Shown here piece after piece: positions 18,119 to 26,834 of a stretch of 64,000 nt of DNA. Below the pieces are notes generated by a model. That model made no database searches. It worked only from the letters and a program-made list of their open reading frames with translations, and had not been told where the DNA came from. Position 1 is the stretch's first letter. Every line of letters begins with the position of its first letter. The stretch is from Nitrospira sp. GTDB lineage: Bacteria; Nitrospirota; Nitrospiria; Nitrospirales; UBA8639. A program made the translations under genes and the position numbers. The stretch is from positions 1,870,001 through 1,934,000 of the forward strand of contig CP058931.1 in NCBI GenBank assembly GCA_024760505.1, written 5' to 3'.

Positions 18119-19024
18119 ATGAAGGTCGATAGTTGGTCGGGAACCATCATTTCCATTCCTTTCCAAAACCACAAGATTGATGGGCTGTATTATCATCTTG
18201 TCACACACGATGAACATGTCCGGAACAAGCCGGTCTTCTTGAGACTCCATGGACTCTTAGGGAATCTCCTGGATGAAACCGAGCATGATCTTCCGTACAT
18301 TCTGGCGAAGTATGGGTATTCCTCCATTACCATCAATACCATCATGGCCAACCTGGGCCTATTTTTTGGGTTTGGTATTTTCGACGATGCGATGCCTCAA
18401 ATCCATGCTGCCTGTACCTATCTTCGACAGCTGGGCTTTCAGAAAATTATTATTGCAGGGCATGGATTGGGAGGAGCCATGGCGATACGCTATGGCGCGT
18501 TGCACCAGGAACAATTCCCATCTCCTGACATTCAAGGAATTATTGCCATTGCCACAGCGTATTCTTTGCCCGACACGATCCGAAAACGATGGACACGATT
18601 TGGCAGTCAACCTTCCTACCAGGAAGTCTATGAGAAGGCCAAAACACTGTATGATCCAAATTCAGGGCACGATCGACCCGATGATGAAACCATTGTCGTC
18701 AAACGGGCGCATGGTCCAACACTCCGACCAGAGCATTCAGAAATCTACACGTTGAAAACCTGGTGGGCCTTAGCAGGACCTGAAGCCGATGGTCCCAAAG
18801 CCTACCAACATATAGGAAATATCAAGGTGCCGGTCCTGTTGGTTCACGGAAAATATGATGAGATGATTGAGCAACAGGAGTGTGACGCACTGCGAAATGT
18901 GGCCAAAACAGCAGGCAACCCGGATGTGACCATACTCAAGCTTGAAGCCGGGCACGATCTTTCTGGAAAGCATGAGGAACTCGGACAAGGGGTGGTGAAA
19001 TGGATTCAGGAACGATTTGAATAA
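18119..19024 (+). CDS. Alpha/beta hydrolase fold protein with nucleophile Ser replaced
   Basis: The 301-residue protein has the alpha/beta hydrolase plan: an LRLHGLLGN strand-loop near residue 42 (oxyanion region), a nucleophile-elbow position and a late acid-His pair (GKYDEMIEQQE, then EAGHDLSGKHEE). The elbow reads AGHGLGGAMA, so the GxSxG serine is Gly. By family knowledge a lone Gly there cannot form the acyl-enzyme. Its immediate neighbour is a paralogue with an intact elbow; the two overlap by 8 bases and are probably co-translated. This one may be a pseudoenzyme or partner subunit. There is no signal peptide. Confidence 0.8.
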   Translation: MKVDSWSGTIISIPFQNHKIDGLYYHLVTHDEHVRNKPVFLRLHGLLGNLLDETEHDLPYILAKYGYSSITINTIMANLGLFFGFGIFDDAMPQIHAACTYLRQLGFQKIIIAGHGLGGAMAIRYGALHQEQFPSPDIQGIIAIATAYSLPDTIRKRWTRFGSQPSYQEVYEKAKTLYDPNSGHDRPDDETIVVKRAHGPTLRPEHSEIYTLKTWWALAGPEADGPKAYQHIGNIKVPVLLVHGKYDEMIEQQECDALRNVAKTAGNPDVTILKLEAGHDLSGKHEELGQGVVKWIQERFE

Positions 19025-19967
19025 TGGTTGTCTTCTATGGGACTGTCCGAAAATCTCTCCACCAAAGATTCCGATGATCCACCCCCACCAAAAATTGTTC
19101 CGGCTTCGAACACGCGATGGTTTTATGATGAGTGGGCATCTGGTCATCAAAGAAGATGATCTTGATACGAACACCCTCAAGAACCCAATTGTCATTGAAG
19201 TGCATGGTCTGTTAGGGAACTTTCTGGCACGAGGAACTCCTCGCCTTCTTCCTCAGGCACTCCGGGAGCGGGATATTTCATCGTTTTCCATTAACACCAG
19301 GCTGGCATTCGCCGGACAAATAAACGGAAGAGGGATTTTCGACGAGACGATCCATGATATAGACGCAGCAGTGGACTTCCTGACTCAAGAAGGTTTTCAT
19401 CATATTTTCATCTTAGGCTATAGCCTTGGTGCCAGTATGGTCCTGCACTGGGCCGGGTATCGCCACGTTCCCAATGTCAAAGGGCTCATTCTTGAGGGGA
19501 CGCATTATGCCATCCCCGATACACAGAGAAAGCGATTGGCCAAATGGGAAAGTACTCCGAGCTATGAAGAATTGTATGCCCGGGCCAAGTCTATTCTAGG
19601 TGAGGATCCCTCTCACAGTGAGCATGACGAAATGGTGGTGATCTACCGGGCCCGAGGACCAAGCCGGAGTCCATTGCACGATGAAATTTTTACCTATAAG
19701 ACGTGGTGGCACATGATGGGACCGGAAGCGTATTCTGCCATGGCATACAAACAGATAAGCCGGGTCACATTGCCCATGCTGCTACTTCGGGGGGAAAATG
19801 ATCCTCTCATCGAGGCGTGGGAAGCCGAAGCATTACAACGCATTGCACAAGAGGCAGGGAATACCTTCGTGTCTATCAAGGAAATTCCTCGCGCTGGTCA
19901 TGACTGCATGGAAAACCCGGAGGCGATGCTACAAGAAGTCCTTAATCTACTCAGACCCTCCCGTTGA
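19017..19967 (+). CDS. Alpha/beta hydrolase, intact paralogue
   Basis: The elbow is ILGYSLGASMV with the nucleophile Ser in place. The oxyanion region is EVHGLLGNFLARG, the acid region GENDPLIEAWEAE, and the catalytic His lies in IPRAGHDCMENPE. It is a clear tandem duplicate of the preceding gene, with shared blocks such as TYKTWWHMMGPEA compared with TLKTWWALAGPEA. I keep the TTG start at 19017 because AGGA lies six bases upstream and the overlap suggests coupling. An ATG at 19074 is the alternative. The substrate is unknown; an esterase or thioesterase-type activity is a reasonable guess. Confidence 0.8.
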   Translation: MNNGCLLWDCPKISPPKIPMIHPHQKLFRLRTRDGFMMSGHLVIKEDDLDTNTLKNPIVIEVHGLLGNFLARGTPRLLPQALRERDISSFSINTRLAFAGQINGRGIFDETIHDIDAAVDFLTQEGFHHIFILGYSLGASMVLHWAGYRHVPNVKGLILEGTHYAIPDTQRKRLAKWESTPSYEELYARAKSILGEDPSHSEHDEMVVIYRARGPSRSPLHDEIFTYKTWWHMMGPEAYSAMAYKQISRVTLPMLLLRGENDPLIEAWEAEALQRIAQEAGNTFVSIKEIPRAGHDCMENPEAMLQEVLNLLRPSR

Positions 19968-20149
19968 CTGACCTCCTTCCCGTATGGGCAAGTTCAGAGC
20001 ATCTGCACAAATAGTAAGCCGAACAAGATTCAGCACTCCTGGGTGGTTCAATAGCACTTCCTCGATGAGACACTTGGAAGGTTACTCCAGTTCTGGCTCA
20101 CAAGTGGCGAAGCGGCTGGCTGGAAAGGGTATGAAGGACTAATGGTCCT

Positions 20150-20419
20150 GGCGAAATGAAGGCCCAAATCTCTGATTGCTGATAAAAGACAGGTGACAGC
20201 AAACCGCAGGATGACCTGAAAAAGGGAGTCATGAAACCTGGTATCCCGCCGCGTTCAACACGCAAATGCCGATCCGATAGCGCTACAATATACCACACTA
20301 AAAATAGGGTCGAACGCATGTTTGGAATTCGCAAGTACAGCCGCCGTATTTCCGCATGCTATGGCAGGACTTTCGCTTCCTTCTTTGCCTTTCGATGTCT
20401 GGCTGGTATAGCGATATAG
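20150..20419 (+). pseudogene. IS5-family transposase 3' remnant
   Basis: The end of an IS5/IS427-type DDE transposase can be read as LLIADKR, then after a frameshift DSKPQDDLKKGVMKPGIPPR, then NRVERMFGIRKYSRRISACY and FFAFRCLAGIAI with a stop. This matches the family pattern of a NRIERMFGRLKDWRRI block followed by a hydrophobic tail. No 5' part is left. It is a dead insertion-sequence fragment. Confidence 0.65.
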
Positions 20420-20486
20420 ACAAATGACTTATAGAGTGAGGTTCAAAGGATTCTTCTGATTTTAGCGGGAGGCTGATACGAAGCAC

Positions 20487-21905
20487 ATGGAACAAACCCG
20501 AAAGCTGGTACTTTTATTTTTCATAATTTTCCTGGAAGGCTATGTCGTTCTGTCCGCCGAACTTCTTGCCATTCGCCAGACCCTGCCTTTTGTTGGCAGC
20601 GGCACGGATACCGTGTCCATTATTATTGCGGCCATCCTGATGCCGCTGGCTTTCGGATACTATGCGGGCGGGCAGTACCGGGGAAGAATACGTAACAAAC
20701 TTGTCCGCAATCTGCTGATTGCCGGGGCGTTTTTGACTATCGGGCTTTCCTATCTTGTCTTGACGTCGTTTTTCGGCGCGCTGACCGAAGGGCTTGGATG
20801 GAGGAATCGCCTGGTGCTGACAACTTTTTACGGGCTGTTATTTATCATCACGCCGGTCTACCTGCTTGGACAGACCGTACCGCTTGTCAGTAATTATTTC
20901 CGCCGGGCGCATTTGCCGCACGCTGCCGGGAAAATTCTGTTTTACTCGACGATCGGCTCGTTTTTGGGTGCAATTTTGACCACTCTTTTCCTGATGAATA
21001 CGATCGGCGTATCGGGCACGGTCACCGTGACCGTGGCCTGCATTGCTGTTCTGATCATCCTGCTATCAAAGCTCAGGATCTGTCGGAGCACGGCTGCCGC
21101 AATGTTCCTGTTCCTCCTCGCCGCTGCCCTTAACAGTCCTCAGGCGCTTGAAACGATCGGGGTTATTTCAAATAACGCGTATAATACCGCGCAGATGGAA
21201 GCCTACGGCGATACGCTTTACCTGCGTCTGAACGGATCGTATGCCTCCGCTATTTATCCGGATAAACCGGAATACCCTGTTTTTGAATATGTGCGTTATA
21301 TAGAGAATCAGTATATCCGGTTTTTCAGGCACACGAATATGAAGGGAAAAATTCTCGTCCTCGGCGCCGGCGGCTTTACCATCGGTCTGGGCGACACCTG
21401 GAACGATTATGTTTTTGTTGATATAGACTCTGATCTGAAGGAGCTGGCGGAAAAACAATTTCTTAAGAGAAAACTGGATAATAACAAGATTTTTGTTGCC
21501 GTGCCTGCGCGGGGATATCTCAACCAGACCAAAGAGAATTTCGATCTGATTGTCGTTGATGTGTTTCACGGGCTGAACAATGCGCCGGAGCATCTGCTCA
21601 CAAGGGAATTTTTTCTGCAGGTGAGGAACAGACTGACGCCGCGCGGCATTGTTATCGTCAATCAACTGGGCTCCCCGCTGAGCGAGGACGATTATGCACG
21701 CGGAATCGACAATACGATCCGTAGCATCTTCCCACATGCCAACCGTATACCTCTTTACAATTTTAATCCATGGCGGACTGTCCCGTCTGATGATAAGAAC
21801 GTCCTGTACATCGCACAGAATTTTGCGCCGGGCGGCCACGAAAATATTTACACAGATAATTTGAACAGAGCAGCCTTTGACAAAAAGCAGGAAGTGCCCT
21901 ATTAA
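20487..21905 (+). CDS. Membrane-anchored spermidine synthase-like protein
   Basis: The first 215 residues contain about six hydrophobic segments, beginning with LVLLFFIIFLEGYVVLSAEL. The C-terminal half is an aminopropyltransferase/methyltransferase-like Rossmann domain with VLGAGGFTIGLGDTW, the acidic strand end VFVDIDSDLKELAE and DLIVVDVFHG. Proteins of this build are annotated as fused transporter/spermidine synthases. The catalytic Asp of true spermidine synthases would sit in the DVFHG region (usual D-[SA]-x-D), which is altered here, so spermidine synthesis is not assured. The ribosome site is weak (GGGAGG is 15 bases away). It has no obvious operon partner. Confidence 0.7.
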   Translation: MEQTRKLVLLFFIIFLEGYVVLSAELLAIRQTLPFVGSGTDTVSIIIAAILMPLAFGYYAGGQYRGRIRNKLVRNLLIAGAFLTIGLSYLVLTSFFGALTEGLGWRNRLVLTTFYGLLFIITPVYLLGQTVPLVSNYFRRAHLPHAAGKILFYSTIGSFLGAILTTLFLMNTIGVSGTVTVTVACIAVLIILLSKLRICRSTAAAMFLFLLAAALNSPQALETIGVISNNAYNTAQMEAYGDTLYLRLNGSYASAIYPDKPEYPVFEYVRYIENQYIRFFRHTNMKGKILVLGAGGFTIGLGDTWNDYVFVDIDSDLKELAEKQFLKRKLDNNKIFVAVPARGYLNQTKENFDLIVVDVFHGLNNAPEHLLTREFFLQVRNRLTPRGIVIVNQLGSPLSEDDYARGIDNTIRSIFPHANRIPLYNFNPWRTVPSDDKNVLYIAQNFAPGGHENIYTDNLNRAAFDKKQEVPY

Positions 21906-22128
21906 CTGCCGTTTCGGTATCGGAAGGTAGAATCGTCCAATCAGGTCCCCCGGATACCGGGCCGGTTGGTGAGAGGCATTGTTGATTGTTGCGGCAATGG
22001 TTATCTCAAGCGCAATTTTTCCCGTCGGCGGGGTAGTTGATTTTTAAGACGGAAAGAGTAGAGTAGCGCAATCTCCCGGTCAGAAAACGGGAGGCGAACG
22101 GACTTCACCCACCACAAAGAGAGTCATC

Positions 22129-22740
22129 ATGGCCACGAAAAAACCATCCAAGAGACCTGCGAAACCGACCCAGCCTGAACCATTCAACAAACGGAAGGTG
22201 AATCCCGCCAAATTTCCATCAGACCTGCAATTGAAGGATCTCAAGGAGTTGTTCGAACCGGTCAGCGGCTGGCGCAATGTCGGCTTTTTTGTTTTTCCAA
22301 TAGAGATCTTGAGCCCCGCCAAGACCGTCGGGCGTGGACGCACCAATCTGACGCTCATCAGGCCGACCATTGTTCAGGTGGATGCGACCACGCCGTATGC
22401 TGGATTTGACCGTCGGGAGTCGCCCAATCGGGATCCCGCCGTGTCCGTGCACTTTGAGCCGAAAGCCTACGGGATTACAGCCGTCTCGACTTACGTCATG
22501 GTGTTCTCGATCGAGGTCTTTGGACAAGCATCGACGTTCAACCTATCCGGATTTGCCGGAGGCGGCACGGTGACGAACAGCGGGTCGCGGACGCTCAGCG
22601 GCCAGACGACGGTGTCCCTGGTGCTCAGGAATGTGCCGCCATCGGCACAGGTCTGGGGAGCCATCACGCAGACGGCGGGCGGGCAATGGAATTGGTACAC
22701 CGTGCAGGCTCGCTATCCGGCGCTGGTCATAAAAGCGTAG
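22129..22740 (+). CDS. Hypothetical protein with basic, Pro-rich N-terminus
   Basis: I do not recognise this 203-residue protein. The first 30 residues are rich in Lys and Pro (ATKKPSKRPAKPTQPEPFNK). The rest is rich in beta-branched residues, with a Gly-Thr-Ser stretch near residue 145 and an aromatic end (QWNWYTVQARYPALV). There is no signal peptide or membrane helix. GAGAG lies upstream of the ATG. The gene stands alone between the membrane protein and a long gap. Confidence 0.6.
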   Translation: MATKKPSKRPAKPTQPEPFNKRKVNPAKFPSDLQLKDLKELFEPVSGWRNVGFFVFPIEILSPAKTVGRGRTNLTLIRPTIVQVDATTPYAGFDRRESPNRDPAVSVHFEPKAYGITAVSTYVMVFSIEVFGQASTFNLSGFAGGGTVTNSGSRTLSGQTTVSLVLRNVPPSAQVWGAITQTAGGQWNWYTVQARYPALVIKA

Positions 22741-23070
22741 ATGCTTGCAGTCCCCGTGAGTAGAGGGTTCACAAGCCGGGTACGACGCTCCACCGATTCC
22801 TCTGGAATGTGGAAGGCTTGAGGGGATATTCCCGAGCGATAGCTATGGAATGATCCAGGACGATCGCGGGTCTTGGAAATCAGGAGGTGAGGAGGATGCC
22901 GAGGCATGTTGTGAATTGCCCTTAAGCTGATGCCGCCTCACGCATTCCTCGATACCCGGATAATTTTTTGCCTTTTGCTCCACCTGAATTGATGTGAACC
23001 TTCCTTAACACGGCCCGGGGGTGTTTACTGGTTCTTATTGTGTCTGGAGGAAGGCATGTAAAATGCGTTC
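22741..23070. other. Non-coding gap
   Basis: I see no gene with a ribosome site or family match in these 330 bases. Confidence 0.4.
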
Positions 23071-23102
23071 GGCCAGCCCTTGGTTTGGGGAACGGGCTGG
23101 CC
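23071..23102 (-). terminator. Candidate terminator for the small gene at 23132-23230
   Basis: On the minus strand GGCCAGCCC pairs perfectly with GGGCTGGCC around a 14-base loop, followed by GAACGCATTTTA. It lies 30 bases past the stop of the small membrane protein. The T-run is short. Confidence 0.5.
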
Positions 23103-23131
23103 CTATTGAGAGGAAGAACATGGCGAGATAT

Positions 23132-23230
23132 TCACATCCAGCCACTGCCTCCCATCACGATTGCCGTGAGGTACACATAGCCGGCCGTGATGCCAAGACT
23201 TACAGTCAACGCCAAAATAAATGTGCTCAT
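23132..23230 (-). CDS. 32-residue membrane peptide
   Basis: The peptide starts MSTFILALTVSLGITAGYVY and ends GGSGWM with a stop. It is one hydrophobic helix with no charged residues. AAAGGAG lies 6 bases before the ATG, the best ribosome site in this area, and a hairpin follows the stop. These two signals make a real gene likely despite its size. The function is unknown; peptides like this are often accessory subunits of membrane complexes. Confidence 0.6.
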   Translation of the reverse strand: MSTFILALTVSLGITAGYVYLTAIVMGGSGWM

Positions 23231-23365
23231 GGTTCACTCCTTTCTCCTGATTCTCATCCACGCTGGTATGTCTCAAACATCCAGGTGTTCGACCACAACC
23301 ATGTTGTTGATACCGATTAGGAAGGAGTGCAGACCCTTTAAACATTCCCAAGGTATCTATTTGAC

Positions 23366-23479
23366 CTACGACATCTTGACCTGATCGGTTGAGGAAGGGT
23401 CCTGAGGACGCTTCCCCTTCAGCATCACGATCATGCCAATAATCCCCAAAATAATAGAAAGTATCCCGAAGAGTTCCAT
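23366..23479 (-). CDS. 37-residue membrane peptide
   Basis: The peptide MELFGILSIILGIIGMIVML continues into a charged tail with KGKRPQDPSS and ends KMS. That is one N-terminal transmembrane helix followed by a polar cytoplasmic end. AAGGAGG lies 5 bases before the ATG. It points the same way as the 32-residue peptide about 135 bases downstream, so the two could be co-transcribed. Function unknown. Confidence 0.6.
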   Translation of the reverse strand: MELFGILSIILGIIGMIVMLKGKRPQDPSSTDQVKMS

Positions 23480-24060
23480 GACATCCTCCTTGTTCTATGT
23501 TGACCTCCTAAGGACAACGGGTATGCCCTGCAAGGGCCATATTCCGTTTACATTTACATGATATCCGGTGAGAGAAAAGGGAGGTCAGGTTTGTCGAAGA
23601 TTTTTGAAAGTAAAGACTAAAAAGCATCTCAAACTGAAACGAGGACGGTAAGGTGAATAGTGTTGGGACGTCTGCGTTGACGACCATTCAGCAGACGCAT
23701 GGCCAGTTCCAACATCGGATGTGGTGTTTCAATAAGAAGAAGGTGCTTGTTCAGCAGGCAGTAGAGGCGTGAAAAATTCACCCCTAGCGGTTCGGCACAT
23801 GGCCGACCGAGCGAAGTCAGTGCCTGCGGTCTGGATCACCGGGAAAGATGAGTGGGCGGGAATTGTCTCGACTCGTGGTATGGGCAACGGTCTTCCAGAG
23901 GTAGCCGGGATGCCATGAGGCAAGTATGTCGGGGGTTTGTGTGTGACTGTAAGACCTAACCTCGTTTTACTGCTTGGTCAAAAATACCTTACTTGGACTC
24001 ACTTCTTTTTCCTGACCCCAGTTTCTGTAATTTTAAAAAGAGCACTCCCCCTTAATTGAA
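23480..24060. other. Gap with no supported gene
   Basis: Short open frames occur on both strands but none has a ribosome site or family match. Bases 23770-23920 on the + strand are open and could be a decayed gene; I cannot name it. Confidence 0.35.
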
Positions 24061-24411
24061 TTACCTTTCTTCAAGATATTGGTCCCATGGAGGCAAATCT
24101 AGTTCCATGGCTTTTACTCGGTAATAAATAGCCATAATTAACCCAAAGATAATTCCAGCACCCACGGAAGGAAGAATCCCATTCTCAAAAGAGGAGAAAT
24201 GTCCCATAAATCCCATCAGAATTCCCCACAGAATGCTGAACGGAATTCCTAGACCAAAAAAGAGGGCAAAAAATCCAAGAAATAGCGGAGGTTTCACTTT
24301 CCAACCTAAGAACCATGCTAATCGAAATCCAGGCGGAGCAATGGTAAATCTTCCCATCCCCTTGGATGAAAGGTTATCGAGCATTTGAGAAACCTTTTCA
24401 TCGTGATCCAT
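24061..24411 (-). CDS. Small membrane protein, DUF6404-like
   Basis: A soluble N-terminal helix of about 40 residues (starting MDHDEKVSQMLDNLSSKG) precedes two hydrophobic segments, around PPLFLGFFALFFGLGIPFSI and SVGAGIIFGLIMAIYYRV. The tail ends LPPWDQYLEER. This plan, with the APPGFRLAWFLGWKVKPP block before the first helix, resembles proteins annotated as DUF6404, but I recall that family only loosely. Base composition here is AT-richer than in the genes further left. No function can be assigned. Confidence 0.6.
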   Translation of the reverse strand: MDHDEKVSQMLDNLSSKGMGRFTIAPPGFRLAWFLGWKVKPPLFLGFFALFFGLGIPFSILWGILMGFMGHFSSFENGILPSVGAGIIFGLIMAIYYRVKAMELDLPPWDQYLEER

Positions 24412-24588
24412 GGCATTTCCCTTTTACTGTAGGGCTGCAATACGTTCGTTTTTTGGTCTTGAATTATCCTTAGTTATTCTGGACCAGGATTTCTTAAGGT
24501 GACTACTTTCATCCGCACGTATAACCATGGAGTAAGGAATTAACCATCATACCGTTGAGCTTCCTTTCCAAATCCCCTCACATCATAT

Positions 24589-24885
24589 TTATTCATTTAG
24601 AAAAAAATAAATGAGGTCCCATACCCCATTAAACAGACCAAGGAAGCCAAAAAGAATACACAAAACTCCAAAGCTATAATTATAGATTATGAGCACTTTT
24701 TGTCCGAAATGCTTTTTAATAAATGAACGAGAATAAAAAATATCCCATTTTTCATCGGGATTTACATAAGACGCCCGTTTTTGCCAAGTTCCCACAATTT
24801 CAAAAATTCCTATGGTAATCATTCCAATGATAAATCCGAGTCCCATCAGCACCCAGAAAAATGCTATGGAATGAGTCTCATGCAT
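24589..24885 (-). CDS. Hypothetical two-helix membrane protein
   Basis: The 98-residue protein has two hydrophobic segments (AFFWVLMGLGFIIGMITIGI near the N-terminus and FGVLCILFGFLGLFNGVWDL near the C-terminus) with a polar loop of about 40 residues between them. It is AT-rich and lies in the same direction as the gene at 24061-24411. I do not recognise a family. No good ribosome site is visible. Confidence 0.5.
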   Translation of the reverse strand: MHETHSIAFFWVLMGLGFIIGMITIGIFEIVGTWQKRASYVNPDEKWDIFYSRSFIKKHFGQKVLIIYNYSFGVLCILFGFLGLFNGVWDLIYFFLNE

Positions 24886-25280
24886 TCAATGGAGCAACCA
24901 GATGAAAATTTTTATGAATGAGCCAGTAATGCATCCTCTATACTCAAAATCGACCTTCTATCAGGATTATTTCTTATTCGGAGGTATTGGATGATGACTT
25001 AAAAAAGGTAGAGAAAGAAACCCTTTGTGCCTCCGTAACCCCAATATTTGAAGAAGAATTGTACTGCCCAGAAACATTTGGCACGGAACAATAGATTGGG
25101 CAGTGGACGCTGCTTACTCCTGCCTATATCAAACATTCAGTTCACGTAGGTTCAACAACCTGTTGACCCTATCAATCAAAGCATCCGATAAACGTCGGCC
25201 TTCTGCTCAGGTATTGTCCTTCATTGCCAAAGGAGTGATAATATAACGCTTCTTCGAGTTGTCCTTAACCGGAACTGAAG
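24886..25280. other. Non-coding gap
   Basis: Nothing in these 395 bases looks like a gene or an RNA. It contains the upstream region of the secreted protein pair. Confidence 0.4.
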
Positions 25281-25655
25281 ATGAAACTTTTTTCTTCTCT
25301 CGCCCTCCTCAGCCTTGCGGTCGTGTTTACTACTCCGACGTTTGCCGAACCGTATTCGCCATCTTGTGAAATCGTGTTAGAAAGGGTTGAAATAGCCCGG
25401 AAAGCGCTCGTTCCATTTCGTCGGACTATGGAAATGTTAAGAGCCCATCAATCCGGCGCATATGGTGAAGCGGAGGCCTGTGTTGCCGGGAGCCGGCGTG
25501 GTGGGGAGAAATCCGTCTATTGTTCTCAGTCGAAATGGCACAGCCCAAAACCAGATACGTTCGCGTTGGCGGCCATAGATCAATACCGGCAGGAGAGAAA
25601 AACGTTTGAAGAATTATTTCAACAGGCCAGGCAGATCTGTCTGCGTGAGCCATAA
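25281..25655 (+). CDS. Small secreted four-Cys protein, copy 1
   Basis: A Sec signal peptide (MKLFSSLALLSLAVVFTTPT, cleavage after TFA) leads to a mature protein of about 100 residues starting EPYSPSCE. Four Cys remain after cleavage, enough for two disulfides, and the middle is helical and charged. The next gene is a tandem paralogue with the same EPYSPSC start and the same Cys order. The protein is presumably periplasmic. I do not recognise the family. Confidence 0.7.
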   Translation: MKLFSSLALLSLAVVFTTPTFAEPYSPSCEIVLERVEIARKALVPFRRTMEMLRAHQSGAYGEAEACVAGSRRGGEKSVYCSQSKWHSPKPDTFALAAIDQYRQERKTFEELFQQARQICLREP

Positions 25656-25699
25656 CCGCAGCGGAAGGTCGTGAACGTTCTATCGGGAATCAAGGTGTG

Positions 25700-26080
25700 A
25701 TGGTCAAATCCTTGTATGGTATCGGTCTTATATTTCTGCTTCTCCTCGCCTGGACGTGTCCTGCCGGCAGTGAACCGTATTCTCCTTCCTGTGGCCTTGC
25801 AGTAGAAAAAGTGATCAAGGCTCGAAAGAATCTCAGTGCCTATCAACGGGCATTGCAATCAGCCAGGAGCCGGGAGCGCTTAGCCTATGCGGATTTAGCG
25901 GTGTGTGCGCGAGGTGGACTCTTTAGCGTGGGACGAGCCGTGGCCTGCAACCAGGCCTCCTGGAAGGCCCCCGCGCAAACGAAGGAATTAATTGAAGCGG
26001 AGGAAGACTATCGACAGGCAAGAAATGAATTCGAGAAGTCTTTTGAATACGCTGAGAACTCCTGCCTCTTGACCCCGTAA
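25700..26080 (+). CDS. Small secreted four-Cys protein, copy 2
   Basis: A second copy of the preceding protein: a signal peptide ending WTCPAGS, then EPYSPSCGLAVEKVIKARKN, and the matching later blocks AVCARGG, VACNQASWKAP and ENSCLLTP. The mature part again has four Cys in the same order. The 44-base gap and shared direction indicate an operon of duplicates. AAGG lies four bases before the ATG at 25700; a GTG three bases earlier is possible. Function unknown. Confidence 0.7.
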   Translation: MVKSLYGIGLIFLLLLAWTCPAGSEPYSPSCGLAVEKVIKARKNLSAYQRALQSARSRERLAYADLAVCARGGLFSVGRAVACNQASWKAPAQTKELIEAEEDYRQARNEFEKSFEYAENSCLLTP

Positions 26081-26518
26081 TTTCCCATCGGTCTCTCCTC
26101 CTTTCTTCTTACTCTGTAGGACAATCCCGCTGATCGGCACTTTACCCTACCGGAATGGCGCTGAGCTGTCTTTGATGTAGATGCGTAGCGTGTGTTTCAC
26201 AACGGAGATTCCGGCGGCATGCCCGACTGATGCGGGCCTGACTTCACCGTCAGCCGAGGGCGATGGCTCGTAGACTGTCCTTGTCCTTCAGGAGATACGA
26301 ATGTGTTTTTTGTGATCGAAATGCCGGCAACACATTTCCACTCATCACCACCTGAAGTATATGAATTCGACGACGCACCGCGATTGTGAATATGTGCGAT
26401 CGATATTTGGATTCACTGATATTCTTGCCGTTTAAATTAAAAAGTTGTAAGGTTTCAAAACTGCTACTGTCCATTTCAATGTTTTGGGCATGAACCAACT
26501 AACACAAGGAGGTATCTG
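26081..26518. other. Gap ahead of the radical SAM pair
   Basis: I find no gene here. It must hold the promoter for the pair that follows; CAAGGAGG at its end is the ribosome site of the small gene. Confidence 0.4.
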
Positions 26519-26827
26519 ATGGCTGTTGCAAAAAAGCGCGCGTCTTCGAAGGTGAAGTTGGCAGGACGTGGTTCTGCAAAATTAAGTCAGGCAGCGGGAA
26601 CGATTAAGAAAAAATTAAGGGGTGTCAAAATCATTGATTGGCATGAAGTTGGCCAACCGGGGCCTGATGTGATTTTTGGCACCGTCCAGGCGAACATCGG
26701 CAACTTCAGGTCTCATGTGGCCACGCTGACGAAGTTGAAAGAGTTGCGCGATCTGAACATCCTCATTCATGGCCAACCACCGCGTCCTGAGGTCGTGCAG
26801 GTGAATTTCACACTCGGACGAGGATAG
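26519..26827 (+). CDS. Small basic protein preceding a radical SAM enzyme
   Basis: The 102-residue protein has a very basic N-terminus (MAVAKKRASSKVKLAGRGSA) and lacks Cys. The C-terminal two thirds are balanced in charge and end VNFTLGRG. The ribosome site CAAGGAGG is the strongest in this region, and the radical SAM gene begins only 7 bases after its stop, so the two are almost certainly co-translated. It could be a peptide substrate (RiPP-type precursor), a binding partner or a nucleic-acid-binding protein. Nothing in the sequence decides between these. Confidence 0.65.
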   Translation: MAVAKKRASSKVKLAGRGSAKLSQAAGTIKKKLRGVKIIDWHEVGQPGPDVIFGTVQANIGNFRSHVATLTKLKELRDLNILIHGQPPRPEVVQVNFTLGRG

Positions 26828-26834
26828 ATGATTC

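Noticed and set aside
21168..21839. 223-residue minus-strand frame
   Set aside because: It is antisense to the membrane spermidine-synthase-like gene and shows no motif.
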